Source of the DNA: CAUZIR01 sp034421295
GTDB taxonomy: Bacteria > Chloroflexota > Dehalococcoidia > Lucifugimonadales > UBA2962
NCBI GenBank assembly: GCA_034421295.1
Contig: DAOUKM010000018.1
Coordinates: 27,848-91,847, forward strand
Length of the DNA: 64,000 bases
Reading direction: 5' to 3'
Notes under the pieces: model-generated
What the model was told of the DNA's origin: nothing
The model's input: the letters and a program-made list of their open reading frames with translations, nothing else
Databases searched by the model: none
Made by a program: the position numbers and the translations under genes
Part shown: piece by piece, positions 27,201 through 35,138 of the stretch
Layout: every line of letters starts with the position of its first letter
Position numbering within the stretch: position 1 is the stretch's first letter

Positions 27201-30200
27201 CGGCCCCGGACGTCGCGGAGCTCGCAGTGGGCGACCGTGTGGTCGGCCTGGGCTTCGGCACCTTCGCTTCCCAGGTCGTTACGCAGGCAGAACTGGTTGC
27301 GCCGGCGCCGAAGGGAATGTCGGCCGCGGCACTTGCAACCATACCCTCGGCCTTCGTAAGTGCCGGCCTGAGCTTTCAGATGGCCGGGCTCGAGGCCGGT
27401 GACCGTGTCCTCATCCACACCGCCTCCGGCGGAGTGGGGCTGGCGGCGGTACAGCTGGCGCGGGCAGCGGGCCTGGAGGTGTTCGCCACGGCAAGCTCCC
27501 CCAAGCAGGCGTACCTTCGGTCGCTGGGGATCGAACATGTCTTCGATAGTCGAACGGCCGATTTCGGGCAGGAGATCCTCAAGGCCTCCGGCGGCGCCGG
27601 TGTAGACATGGTGCTGAACAGCCTCACCGGTCCCGGCTTCATCGAGGCAAGTCTTTCCTGCCTGGCCTTGGGGGGCAGTTTCGTGGAGATGGGCAGGCGG
27701 GACATCTGGAGCGCTGAGGAGATGGCGAAATCGCGCCCCGACGTCTCCTACTCCATCCTCGAGCTCGACTGGCTGAAAATGCATGAACCGGCCCGCCCGG
27801 GCGCCGTGCTCCGCGATGTTATGCAGGAGATAACGGCCGGCACCCTGAGACCGCTGGCCCATACCCGGTGGCCGGTTGCCGAAGCGGGAGCCGCCATGGA
27901 GCTCATGCGGTCGGCCCGGCACATCGGCAAGAACGTGCTTGTAATGCCGCCCCTGGCCGGTGGTCTGCTGCGGCCTGATCGTACCTACCTGATCACCGGA
28001 GGTCTGGGGGGCATCGGCGTCGTAGTTGCCGAGTGGCTGGCAGAGCGCGGCGCCGGCGCGATAGTCATGAACGGTCGCAGGCCCCCTGACCCCGCCGCCA
28101 CGGAGGCCATTGAGTCCCTCAGGCGGCGTGGCGCCGACATACGGGTGGAGTTGGCAGACGTGACCCAGCCCGCGGCGGTTGACGCCATGCTGGCCCGAAT
28201 GGACGCTGAAATGCCCCCCCTGGCCGGCATGATACACAGCGTGGGAGTGCTCTCTGATGGCGCTCTCGGAAACCAGACGTGGGAGCGCTTCGAGCAGGTC
28301 CTATGGCCCAAGGTCCTGGGGGCGTGGCACCTTCATCGGGCCACGTTGGACCGCGAACTGGACCTTTTCGTCCTCTTCAGCAGCATCACCGGGGTACTGG
28401 GTAACTCGGGTCAGGGCAATCACGCAGCGGCCAACGCATTTCTGGATCAGCTGGCCGCGTACCGGAGGTCCCTGGGACTTCCCGGCCAGTCTATCGCCTG
28501 GGGAGCCTGGTCAGGACTGGGCGAAGCCGAAGAGCAGAGAGAGAGGATCGAGAGGCAGCTATCAGCATCGGGGACCGGGTGGATCAGCGCTCAACAGGGC
28601 CTCGAAGCATTCGACTGTCTGGTGCGCCGGGACCTGACCTCCAGCATGGTGGCGGCGGTGGACTGGCAGGTCTTCAGCGAGAATTTTGAAGACGCACCCA
28701 AGTTCCTGGAAGACGTGCTCCCCGGACGATCGGAGTCCGATGAGGCCCGCGCAGCGCCATCCAGCGCAGCCGACCTGATGTCGGAACTGGGGCAGAGAAC
28801 AGCCCTGGAGCGGGAAGGTCTGATGGTCTCCTTTCTTCAGGGGGAACTACAGGCGGTGCTGAGGATGCCAGCAGCCCCCTCCCCGGACGTCGGCTTCTTC
28901 GAACTGGGAATGGACTCGTTGATGTCGGTGGAGTTCCGCAACCGTCTTAACCGGGCCCTATCCGGAGAGCACGTGCTATCGAGTACGGCCGTGTTCGACT
29001 ACCCGAACATATCCAGCCTTGCCGGCCACCTGGTTGAGGAACTTACCCGGACCATGGCGGACGATGCCCCCGTTTCAGCTCAAGAGGGTGCAGTCGTGCA
29101 CCTCCGACAGCATGCGGCAGCCGGGGAGGAGAAAATTGCCGTCGTCGGGATGGCCTGCCGCTTCCCCGGCGCGCCCGACCTCTCAGCCTTCTGGGAGATG
29201 CTGGAAGCGGGGAGAACTGCGGTAACGGACGGGCGGCAGGACCCGGGACCCTGGCATGGCCTTACGGGAGACCCGGCCGCCGAGGATGTCGTTTACCGCC
29301 GCGGTGGCTTCGTCGAAGGGGTTGACCAGTTCGACGCCAGATTCTTCCGCATTGCCCCCATTGAGGCTCGAATGATGGACCCCCAGCAGCGGATGCTGCT
29401 GGAGACCAGCTGGCAGGCCCTGGAAGATGCGGCGATAGATCCGGACCGGCTGAGGGGTAGCCGCGCCGGCGTCTATGCAGGGGTTGGCAGTGCAGAGTAC
29501 AGGGATCTGATCGCGGCCTGCGGCAAGGACGACAGCTACCTGGGGACGACTGCGAGCGTAGCGGTCGGTCGTGTTGCATTTGCCCTGGGCCTGGAGGGAC
29601 CGGCCATGCCGGTTGATATGGCCTGCGCATCGTCCCTGGCCGCGGTGCACCAAGCCGTCGCGGCGTTGCAGTGGGGTGACGTAGACCTGGCCCTGGCCGG
29701 CGGCGTGAATGCAACGCTATCGCAGAGTTTCGTGAGGTTCCACAAGGACATCGGCATGTTGTCCGCCGCAGGACGATGCAACGCCTTCGACGCCGCTGCA
29801 GACGGTTACGTCCGGGGCGAAGGCTGCGGGATGGTGGTTCTCAAGCGTCTCAGCGATGCAGAGGCAGACGGTGACCGCATCTGGGGAGTGGTAAGGGGCT
29901 CGGCCGTCAACCAGAACGGTGCAAGCGCCGCCCTAACGGTGCCGAACGGCCCGGCCCAGGAGCGCGTGCTGGAGGAGGCTCTTACACGGGCGTCCATTTC
30001 GCCGCGCGATGTCGACTACCTGGAAGCACACGCCGTCGGATCGCAGCTGGGCGACCCTATCGAGTTGAATGCGGTGGCAGCCGTTTATGGCAAGGAGCGA
30101 GATCAAGGTCGTCCGCTGCTCGTCGGATCGGTAAAGTCCAACATCGGACACATTGAGTGGGCGGCGGGGATCGCTGCGTTCATCAAGACTGTCCTTTCCA

Positions 30201-31654
30201 TGAGCAAGGGGGTGATTCCCGAGAGCCTGCATTTCGAGTCCCCGAATCCGAATCTAGAGTGGGACCAGATGCCGGTGCGGGTGACGTCCAGCAGGACGGA
30301 CTGGCCGACCGTTTCCGGCAGGCCACCCCTTGCGGGCGTCAGCGCATTTGGCCTGTCGGGCACAAACGCGCATGTCCTTATAGAAGGCTACGGCCCTGAG
30401 GCAGACACCCCTTCGGCAGGCAAGGGCGCGCCCCAACCAGCTGGCGGTCCCAAGCCGATACCTGTATCGCTCCCTGCACCTCTCGGCGATATGAAACCGT
30501 CCGGTGAGGGACTGACCGGGCGCGGCACCCGCATACTGCCGCTTTCAGGGAAGTCGAACGATGCTCTGCGGGAACTGGCGGTGCGGTATCTCTCGTGGCT
30601 GGGTGACAAAGAAGGCCCGGCGTCTGATGCCGCCCTGTCCGATCTGGCCTGGACGGCCGGCACGGGCCGAAGCCACTTTCCGCACCGCTCCGGTCTGGTC
30701 TTTACCGACGCTGAGCAGCTTCGGCAAGGACTGCGTGCCCTGGTCGACGCTGATACCGAGGCGGACGAGGCCATGTCGCACGCAGCAACCAAGGTTGCGT
30801 TCGCGTACACGGGACGGGGCAGCCTGTGGCAGGGCATGGGCGAAGCCCTCTACCGGAGCGAGCCGGTTGCGCGTGCGCTGCTTGACAGGTTCGATGAACT
30901 GATCCGACAGGAGCGAGGGATCTCGCTGCTGGATGTGATTTTCGACCGATCAGATGAGGAGGATGGCACCGGGGATCCGGCACGGGCAATGCTGGCAGTC
31001 TACGCGCTCCAGTGTGCCCTGACCGCGCAGTTGGCGAGCGCAGGCATACGCCCCGGTGCGGTCTTCGGCCACGGCCCGGGAGCACTCACGGCTGCACAGG
31101 CGGCCGGGGTATTCAGCCCGGAGGAGGGTTTGCGAATTGCCCTGGCACTGGGCGAGCTGGAAGGGTCCTCCCGAAAGGACGAGCAACCGTCGCTTGACGG
31201 CCTGGAATCATTGCTCGCCGACAACGCTCTCTCCGCCCCCTATGTCTCTCTGGTCAGCAATCTGACCGGCCAGTCTATCGAGTCTGTGGACGAACTGGAC
31301 TGTGGGTACTGGCTTGGGCAGGCCCGGGAACCGGCAGACTTTGCCGGTGGCGCAAAGACGCTTAAGCGGCTCGAGATGGATGTGGTGGTGGAGATCGGAC
31401 CCGACAAGACGTTCGGCCGGAAGATTATCGACGCATGGCAGGATCCGGCGGGATCGCCCCTCCTGCTCCCTAACCCGGCTAGTCCGATCGGCAATGGAGC
31501 GACAGCCGAGCCCGGTGACTGGTTTGCCAGAACTGTGGCGGGCGCCTACAAGGCCGGGCTGGACATCTCCTTTGCCGGCCTCTTTGCGGGCGAGGTCCGG
31601 CGTCGAATCTCGCTACCCGGCTACCCCTTCCAGCGCAGGCGCCACTGGGTGTAG
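21263..31654 (+). CDS. Type I iterative-type polyketide/fatty-acid synthase, two modules
   Basis: This is a 3,463-residue cytosolic multienzyme. ATG 21263 lies behind AAGGAG. Domain order (residues): KS1 27-455 (Cys203, His338, His378); AT1 about 595-960 (GHSLG, Ser689; PAYHSP, His796); DH about 970-1280 (His1002, Asp1175); C-methyltransferase about 1500-1670 (LEVGAGTGSAT); structural KR about 1690-1900; ER about 1915-2230 (HTASGGVGLAAVQ); KR about 2240-2430 (TGGLGGIG); ACP about 2500-2590 (GMDSL, Ser2552); KS2 2625-3060 (Cys2788, His2923, His2963); AT2 about 3177-3463, degenerate. It ends after the typical PGYPFQRRRHWV linker, with no thioesterase. Module 1 can fully reduce and methylate, suggesting methyl-branched acyl chains. 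KS1/KS2 and AT1/AT2 are clear duplicates. Confidence 0.93.
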   Translation: MALKENAGHATELASPSIDLNRGTFPTREPIAIVGMACRFPGAPDLAAFWRLLEGGNNAVTEGVPGSGVGRIGELYPDAEVQSDACRFGAFIEGVDLFDAEFFRISPVEAQLLDPQQRLMLETSWQALEDAGIDPERLKGSRTGVYIGISNMDYRFINLDASQTSEPAASLYTVSGTSLNTAAGRVAFALGLEGPAMAVDTACSSSLVAVHQAVSALQRGEADMILSGGVQVNLSGRLTELRANARMLSPDGQCKAFDASANGFVRGEGCGIVVMKRLSDAEAEGDRIWGLILGSALNQDGTSTGLTVPSGPAQASVITEALSHAGIPPSEVDYLEAHGTGTEVGDPIELNSAAAVYGEGRKSDSPLLVGSVKTNIGHLEPAAGVAGLMKVMLSMQHGVVPKHLHFRNPNPRVQWDRLPVKIVSESMQWPLHPERPRRAGISAYGWSGTNAHVIVEAYGETDHSSETGRQDPGPAGLSRDVVISMPDSLAGQSPSSGEFTGRPARLLPLSAKSEVALRELSERYLSWLDERAGNTIAGGTAADPDLSDIAWTAGEGRGHFDFRAGLVFRDAASLRAGLEAVAETEPVPRARKPAKVAFVFTGQGGQWQGMGEALYLSEPAARAVLDRCDQHIRQERGASLLDVMFGRPDAAGDLHDPAWTQPAIYALECALAAIWDGLGIRPSVVLGHSLGEIAAAHAAGVFTLEEGLRFASTRGRLMASLPRAGAMAAVFAPARRVQTAVDDWNEARDGADVCVAVDNGTHQVVSGPVAEVHAFSDRMEEAGINVRRLRPCPAYHSPLVEPALDGLEALFLDIAASPPKIPMISNVTGDAAEPGRALDGAYWRRQAREPVAFSKSVETLSGLGVDAVIELGPHAVLGPLVSLNWPQGQQGLQEPVVLASLLRPASDGSEPERRDAFVLAVAGAYEAGLPVNFAGLFAGESRRRVALPGYPFQRRRHWVPAPRRGRHSDAHPLLGVRHELPRGEVTFETEMSPSDPEWLDDHKVFGRVVMPGALYGAMAASVSQTEGIGPVVEELQLHSPLVFPEQDEQSEAEAPGRRIQVLIDSAKGSEPRSFEVFSRGPGEEGWTLHAEGRLAPDMGRPGSRERVDLRALTAGLQPQDLRAYYRAKEATGIDFGPRFRSLEALWGSPGETVGEVSLHETVEESAVPMHPLLLDGCFQVLSAARDLTGFGSDATYLPFAWERLWLSGPLPRRLVCHARMREIDLTATSEPGSTGRPETLTGDLWFYDQQGAAVGGLSGFTVKRATRAALLSASEGVQDMLYEMVWRQRPLVGGLESADALAGPTAVSEGMSPFADYLSGEGVAVDDRVMLLSDLERLSRSYSLAALEKLGWERRRGEVVEAEALRDLLEVEPQHSKLVGRLLRLLRDGGVLGEAEGKAGYVVLVGAGDPLPDEALADPEAFADKVAELYPHGHNELGLIRRSGIALAGGLKGTVDPLEILFRSEGPGVTEYYFVAPASRASNRLLADAVSQTVRDWADGRRLRVLEVGAGTGSATSVVLPVLPAECDYTFTDISAGFFAEAEGRFGNSEIPMEYRPLDIEREPSGQGFESHAYDLIIAANVLHATRDLGETLAHCRELLAPCGKLIALENMRGRGWQDITFGLLDGWWRFADEYRPAHAMASPSVWHQALMESGYSEVSFVGTEGAEEGGPFGSSVFLAQGPVEIAPPPGLWVICSEGGGMGLQLATELAGRNQTAVLAGSLQSAETRAGEGNIFRRAIGTDCRKSWQALLEELPEDIQLQGVLHLSALDGHGPDASTDQMREDAKGAGGSALALVQALLDADVAPDRGLWFITLGAQALERSYMRESAGQLAGATLWGFGRVVAREAGHLRPRMLDLDPADPAEITRLVDELMHPDQEAQVAYRDGDRLAARLIRGGTSRKRLDLPEGSDWRLMPDDQGELEGLHAEPAPDQPLESGQVRVAVDAVGLNFLDVLLSMGVLSSTEPKLGEEFCGRIVEAAPDVAELAVGDRVVGLGFGTFASQVVTQAELVAPAPKGMSAAALATIPSAFVSAGLSFQMAGLEAGDRVLIHTASGGVGLAAVQLARAAGLEVFATASSPKQAYLRSLGIEHVFDSRTADFGQEILKASGGAGVDMVLNSLTGPGFIEASLSCLALGGSFVEMGRRDIWSAEEMAKSRPDVSYSILELDWLKMHEPARPGAVLRDVMQEITAGTLRPLAHTRWPVAEAGAAMELMRSARHIGKNVLVMPPLAGGLLRPDRTYLITGGLGGIGVVVAEWLAERGAGAIVMNGRRPPDPAATEAIESLRRRGADIRVELADVTQPAAVDAMLARMDAEMPPLAGMIHSVGVLSDGALGNQTWERFEQVLWPKVLGAWHLHRATLDRELDLFVLFSSITGVLGNSGQGNHAAANAFLDQLAAYRRSLGLPGQSIAWGAWSGLGEAEEQRERIERQLSASGTGWISAQQGLEAFDCLVRRDLTSSMVAAVDWQVFSENFEDAPKFLEDVLPGRSESDEARAAPSSAADLMSELGQRTALEREGLMVSFLQGELQAVLRMPAAPSPDVGFFELGMDSLMSVEFRNRLNRALSGEHVLSSTAVFDYPNISSLAGHLVEELTRTMADDAPVSAQEGAVVHLRQHAAAGEEKIAVVGMACRFPGAPDLSAFWEMLEAGRTAVTDGRQDPGPWHGLTGDPAAEDVVYRRGGFVEGVDQFDARFFRIAPIEARMMDPQQRMLLETSWQALEDAAIDPDRLRGSRAGVYAGVGSAEYRDLIAACGKDDSYLGTTASVAVGRVAFALGLEGPAMPVDMACASSLAAVHQAVAALQWGDVDLALAGGVNATLSQSFVRFHKDIGMLSAAGRCNAFDAAADGYVRGEGCGMVVLKRLSDAEADGDRIWGVVRGSAVNQNGASAALTVPNGPAQERVLEEALTRASISPRDVDYLEAHAVGSQLGDPIELNAVAAVYGKERDQGRPLLVGSVKSNIGHIEWAAGIAAFIKTVLSMSKGVIPESLHFESPNPNLEWDQMPVRVTSSRTDWPTVSGRPPLAGVSAFGLSGTNAHVLIEGYGPEADTPSAGKGAPQPAGGPKPIPVSLPAPLGDMKPSGEGLTGRGTRILPLSGKSNDALRELAVRYLSWLGDKEGPASDAALSDLAWTAGTGRSHFPHRSGLVFTDAEQLRQGLRALVDADTEADEAMSHAATKVAFAYTGRGSLWQGMGEALYRSEPVARALLDRFDELIRQERGISLLDVIFDRSDEEDGTGDPARAMLAVYALQCALTAQLASAGIRPGAVFGHGPGALTAAQAAGVFSPEEGLRIALALGELEGSSRKDEQPSLDGLESLLADNALSAPYVSLVSNLTGQSIESVDELDCGYWLGQAREPADFAGGAKTLKRLEMDVVVEIGPDKTFGRKIIDAWQDPAGSPLLLPNPASPIGNGATAEPGDWFARTVAGAYKAGLDISFAGLFAGEVRRRISLPGYPFQRRRHWV

Positions 31655-31845
31655 CCACCGGGCCATCCGACTCCGCCGGCTTTGGCCGCGCCTTAGACCG
31701 GTCGATTTGCTCTGTGGGCATTCCATGAGCCCAGCAGCGGACGGGCTCGATCGGGCCGCCCGCTCCGCGGCGTCCCGCCTAAGCCGAATTGACCTGTCCC
31801 GCTGGCATAGCTATCCTACGATCAAATCTGACTGGAGTACTTCTA

Positions 31846-32091
31846 GTGGCAACAACCGAAGAACGCATCAGGAAGTTGGTAGACGACAACCTCGAGGTGG
31901 AGGGGCGGACCGCAGGTCAGCCACTGGACCTTAACTCAAGCCTCAGGGATTCGGGCGTATCTTCCCTGGATATCGTCGCTTTCGGAAAGATAGTTGCCCA
32001 GGATTTCAGCGTCTCCATGACACCCGACGATTGTGCAACCATCAACACGATCGGGGCGCTCATCGATTTCCTGGATTCCCGGAGCGGCTGA
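31846..32091 (+). CDS. Discrete acyl carrier protein
   Basis: This 81-residue protein starts at GTG 31846, eight bases after GGAG. It is a phosphopantetheine-binding ACP. The modified Ser lies in DSGVSSLDIV, preceded by LDLNSSLRDSG and followed by DFSVSMTPDDCATINTIGAL, typical for stand-alone carriers. It lies 191 bases after the synthase, whose second module lacks an ACP, so it probably supplies that carrier in trans. It is the substrate for the transferase encoded next. Confidence 0.9.
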   Translation: MATTEERIRKLVDDNLEVEGRTAGQPLDLNSSLRDSGVSSLDIVAFGKIVAQDFSVSMTPDDCATINTIGALIDFLDSRSG

Positions 32092-32168
32092 CCAGCGACT
32101 CCCGAGGCGGGCGTCCGGTCTCATAGGCTACCGGGCACGGCGACGGTCAGGACACTCGCAGTACCCCC

Positions 32169-32921
32169 ATGTCCATTGCCGAGGACTGGTGGCGTCCCTT
32201 CTCAATAACCGGCGGGGTAGAAGTTACCCACGTTGACCTAAGAGCCGACGCGGCGCGTGAGAGCGCCGCGTTCTCGCTGCTCGATGATGGAGAGAGGGCC
32301 CAGTGGCGTAGATTTCTGCATCCCGGCCCCCGCCGCCGGTTCGCCCTGAGCCGCGCTGCGCTCCGGACCGTCGTCAGTAGGCGGCTCGACTGCAAGGGCG
32401 AGCGAATTGCATTCGGCTCCTCGCCCTACGGCAAGCCCTTCGCCCAGGTGCAGGGAACGCCGGCTCCCATAAGCCTGAACGTCAGTCACAGCGGTGACCA
32501 CGGGCTGATTGCCGTTGCGCCGATGGGGCGTCTGGGCGTTGACGTTGAGGAACGTACCAGCCGGCACGACCTCGACGGGCCCATTGTGGACGTACTTGGT
32601 CCAGATGAACGGTCCGAGCTGTCCAGGGCGATCGGTGACAGGAAGATCCACATGTTCTTCCGCCTCTGGACGATCAAGGAGGCATTGATCAAGGCCCTGG
32701 GCACGGGCCACCTCACGGATGTGTCCGGATTTCAGGTACCGGCAAATGTGCGCGGCGGCCAGTCCAGGGGCGTATTCCGGTTTCACCACCTGCCAGCAGT
32801 TAGCTGGCGAATCGAGGATCTCGGAAACAGTGATTTTGCCGCGGCCCTTGCACACGAGATGCATCCGGTCAGCCACCCGGCGCCGGATTCGGCCTCTGCG
32901 CATTCTGCAATGCAAGGATGA
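32169..32921 (+). CDS. 4'-phosphopantetheinyl transferase, Sfp type
   Basis: This 250-residue enzyme transfers the 4'-phosphopantetheine arm of CoA to Ser in carrier proteins. The signature motifs are present: FGSSPYGKPF, LNVSHSGDHGLIAV, the Mg2+-binding GVDVEE, and FFRLWTIKEALIKALG. The length fits the pseudo-dimeric Sfp class, which accepts PKS and NRPS carriers. Its position right after a synthase and a discrete ACP makes them its likely targets. The start (ATG 32169) is upstream of the typical N-terminus by only a few residues. The next gene begins in a different frame close to or overlapping its end. Confidence 0.93.
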   Translation: MSIAEDWWRPFSITGGVEVTHVDLRADAARESAAFSLLDDGERAQWRRFLHPGPRRRFALSRAALRTVVSRRLDCKGERIAFGSSPYGKPFAQVQGTPAPISLNVSHSGDHGLIAVAPMGRLGVDVEERTSRHDLDGPIVDVLGPDERSELSRAIGDRKIHMFFRLWTIKEALIKALGTGHLTDVSGFQVPANVRGGQSRGVFRFHHLPAVSWRIEDLGNSDFAAALAHEMHPVSHPAPDSASAHSAMQG

Positions 32922-32934
32922 GGTAGCCCAGGCA

Positions 32935-33846
32935 TTGTCGACCGGTCAAGAAACTGTCTGGGAGGTGCCCGAACCGCTCTCGGTGCACGAAGTCCGCATC
33001 GACGACGAGACCGTCATCGTCATGCGGCGTCACGGGAATCCTGACGGCCCGCGGATAATCCTCAGCCACGGCAACGGCCTGGCGATCGACCTGTACTATC
33101 CCTTCTGGTCTCTGTTGGCCGATGACTTCGACCTGGTGATCTATGACCTTAGAAACCATGGCTGGAACAGTGTCGGCTCTCTTCGCAAGCACAACTTCCC
33201 CTCACTGGTCAGCGACCACGACGCCGTCGCCAAGGCCGCCGAAGGCTACTACGGCAGCAAGTCCACGATCGGAGTATTCCACTCCGTCTCGGGCCTTGCC
33301 TCGTTGCTGTCACCGGCCAGGGGCAGCGGATATGCGGCCATGGTGCTGTTCGACCCGCCCCTGTGCAAGCCGGACGACAGCTATGAGCAGTTCGATGCCG
33401 CCGCCATGCGGGCCGCCGCCCTGGCACGAAGCCGGTCCCCGAGGTTCGAGAGCATAGACCAGTTCGCCGAGTTGCTGCGGATCCTGCCCGTATTCCAGAA
33501 TGCGGTTCCCGGGGTCCACGAACTGCTGGCAAGAACAACACTTCGGGAAGACGAGGCAGGACAAGGCTACACACTGAGATGTCCCCGCGAGTACGAGGCT
33601 CAGATCGTGGACTATGCCAGAGCCTTCGCCGTTCTCGTGGACTTTGCCGCCCTGCGCTGTCCTCTGAAGGTCATCGGGGCCGACCCCACCCTTCCTTTCT
33701 CGTATCTGCCCTCCCTGGACCTGAGCGATATCGATGAGGTGGAATACGATTTCCTCCCGGAGACAACACACTTTCTCCCCCTGGAAAGGCCAGAGGAGTG
33801 CGCTGTGGAAGTGCGCAATTTCCTCGGCTCCATTCCCCTTGAATAA
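32935..33846 (+). CDS. Alpha/beta hydrolase, possible chain-release enzyme
   Basis: The protein has an alpha/beta hydrolase fold: an oxyanion loop (ILSHGNGLAIDLYYPFW), a family motif (LVIYDLRNHGWNS), a nucleophile elbow (GVFHSVSGL, with Ser in the second serine-type position), and a late His (PETTHFLPLERPE). A catalytic Asp probably comes from VIGADPTLPF. No in-frame ATG lies near the expected start. I use TTG 32935, about ten bases after GAGGT, but GTG 32965 is possible, and translation may be coupled to the upstream transferase. The synthase has no thioesterase, so this enzyme could release the acyl chain. Confidence 0.8.
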   Translation: MSTGQETVWEVPEPLSVHEVRIDDETVIVMRRHGNPDGPRIILSHGNGLAIDLYYPFWSLLADDFDLVIYDLRNHGWNSVGSLRKHNFPSLVSDHDAVAKAAEGYYGSKSTIGVFHSVSGLASLLSPARGSGYAAMVLFDPPLCKPDDSYEQFDAAAMRAAALARSRSPRFESIDQFAELLRILPVFQNAVPGVHELLARTTLREDEAGQGYTLRCPREYEAQIVDYARAFAVLVDFAALRCPLKVIGADPTLPFSYLPSLDLSDIDEVEYDFLPETTHFLPLERPEECAVEVRNFLGSIPLE

Positions 33847-34014
33847 CGCTATCTGTTGCCGACCCACTTCACAGATCATGCGTCGGGCCCCGGGGGCAGT
33901 CTCATTTGCCGGGCCGAGGCACCGGCTCCGAAGACAGCCCGGATACGCCCCTCGGGGAACTAGCGTGTCAGCTTGCCTTATGACGCAGGGAGCGGCTTTG
34001 GGGATGGACAGCGC

Positions 34015-34920
34015 ATGAGGGTATTGGTGTCCGGGTCGAGCGGTCTGATCGGCTCCATGCTCGTCAGGACCCTTGAGGGCAGCGGTCACGACGTGGTCAG
34101 ACTGTTGCGTCCACAGTCGGTGGGTGTGGAGCGAGGCATCCTGTGGGAACCTGATAAGGGGAAAATCGAGCGGCGCGAGATCGAAGGGTTCGACGCGGTC
34201 GTCCACCTGGCGGGTGAGAACATAGCCAACCGCCGGTGGTCCCCGGAACAGATGGCACGTATCAGGGACAGCAGGATCGGGAGCACAGGCCTGCTCGCAG
34301 GGACGCTGGCCTCCCTCGAGTCACCTCCATCAGTGTTCGCCTGCGCGTCCGCGGGCGGGTACTACGGGGACCGGGGCGACCAGCTGCTCGGCGAGAGCTC
34401 CCCTTCGGGCGCCGGCTTCATGGCCCAAAGCACAAAGGACTGGGAAGATGCCGCAGCCGCAGCCGCGGCGGCGAATGTCAGGGTGGTGAACCTCAGGATA
34501 GGCGTCGTGCTGGCCGCCGCCGGAGGCATGCTGGCAAGGGTGCTGCCCTTCTTCAGACTCGGCCTGGGCGGAAGGCTTGGCTCGGGATCCCAGTTCATGA
34601 GCTGGCTGACTCGATCAGATACCATCGATGCGATTGTCTGGACGCTTGAGCACGGCGATCTGTCCGGGCCTATTAATGTGAGCTCTCCCAACCCGGTTAC
34701 CAACTCTGAGTTCACCCGGGCGCTGGGACGGGCGCTCGGACGTCCCGCGTTCTTTGCGATCCCCGAAGTGGCGCTAAGGATCATGCAGGGCGAATTGTCG
34801 GAAGTCGTAACATCCAGTGCCAGGATGGATCCCGCCCGCCTCACCGCGAGCGGCTTCGAGTTTAGGCACCCCGAAATCGACGGCGCCCTGAGGTGGGCGA
34901 TGACCGATACAGCACGCTAG
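34015..34920 (+). CDS. TIGR01777-type NAD-dependent epimerase-like protein (SDR fold)
   Basis: This 301-residue protein has a Rossmann start (VLVSGSSGLIGSMLVRTL), the AVVHLAGENIANRRW motif and FACASAGGYYGDRGD, all typical of the TIGR01777 extended SDR group once named after SulA. The C-terminal half has the family motif SWLTRSDTIDAIVWTLEH. ATG 34015 was chosen because upstream codons do not look family-like. The role of the group is unclear (nucleotide-sugar or redox chemistry). It lies 168 bases after the hydrolase, probably outside the synthase operon. Confidence 0.88.
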   Translation: MRVLVSGSSGLIGSMLVRTLEGSGHDVVRLLRPQSVGVERGILWEPDKGKIERREIEGFDAVVHLAGENIANRRWSPEQMARIRDSRIGSTGLLAGTLASLESPPSVFACASAGGYYGDRGDQLLGESSPSGAGFMAQSTKDWEDAAAAAAAANVRVVNLRIGVVLAAAGGMLARVLPFFRLGLGGRLGSGSQFMSWLTRSDTIDAIVWTLEHGDLSGPINVSSPNPVTNSEFTRALGRALGRPAFFAIPEVALRIMQGELSEVVTSSARMDPARLTASGFEFRHPEIDGALRWAMTDTAR

Positions 34921-35138
34921 TTCACCGTTAGAGCGGGCTCTTGCCTGGTGCCCGACGAAGCCTACCTGCAGCCCGCCGCGGCCCCCGGACTCGCGATTTG
35001 ACCGAATGTCCGCCGATGGTCAGATCCTTCACCAGGAAGAGTTATTCCCATGCGGTCCGGTTCGACATTTCATTTGACACAGGCTATACATGTTTGGATC
35101 AATTCAATGACACTTTGATGCAGCCAGGAGATGGAAAG

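Noticed and set aside
26774..28237. 487-residue minus-strand frame inside the synthase gene
   Set aside because: It is a shadow of the ER and KR domains, caused by high GC content.
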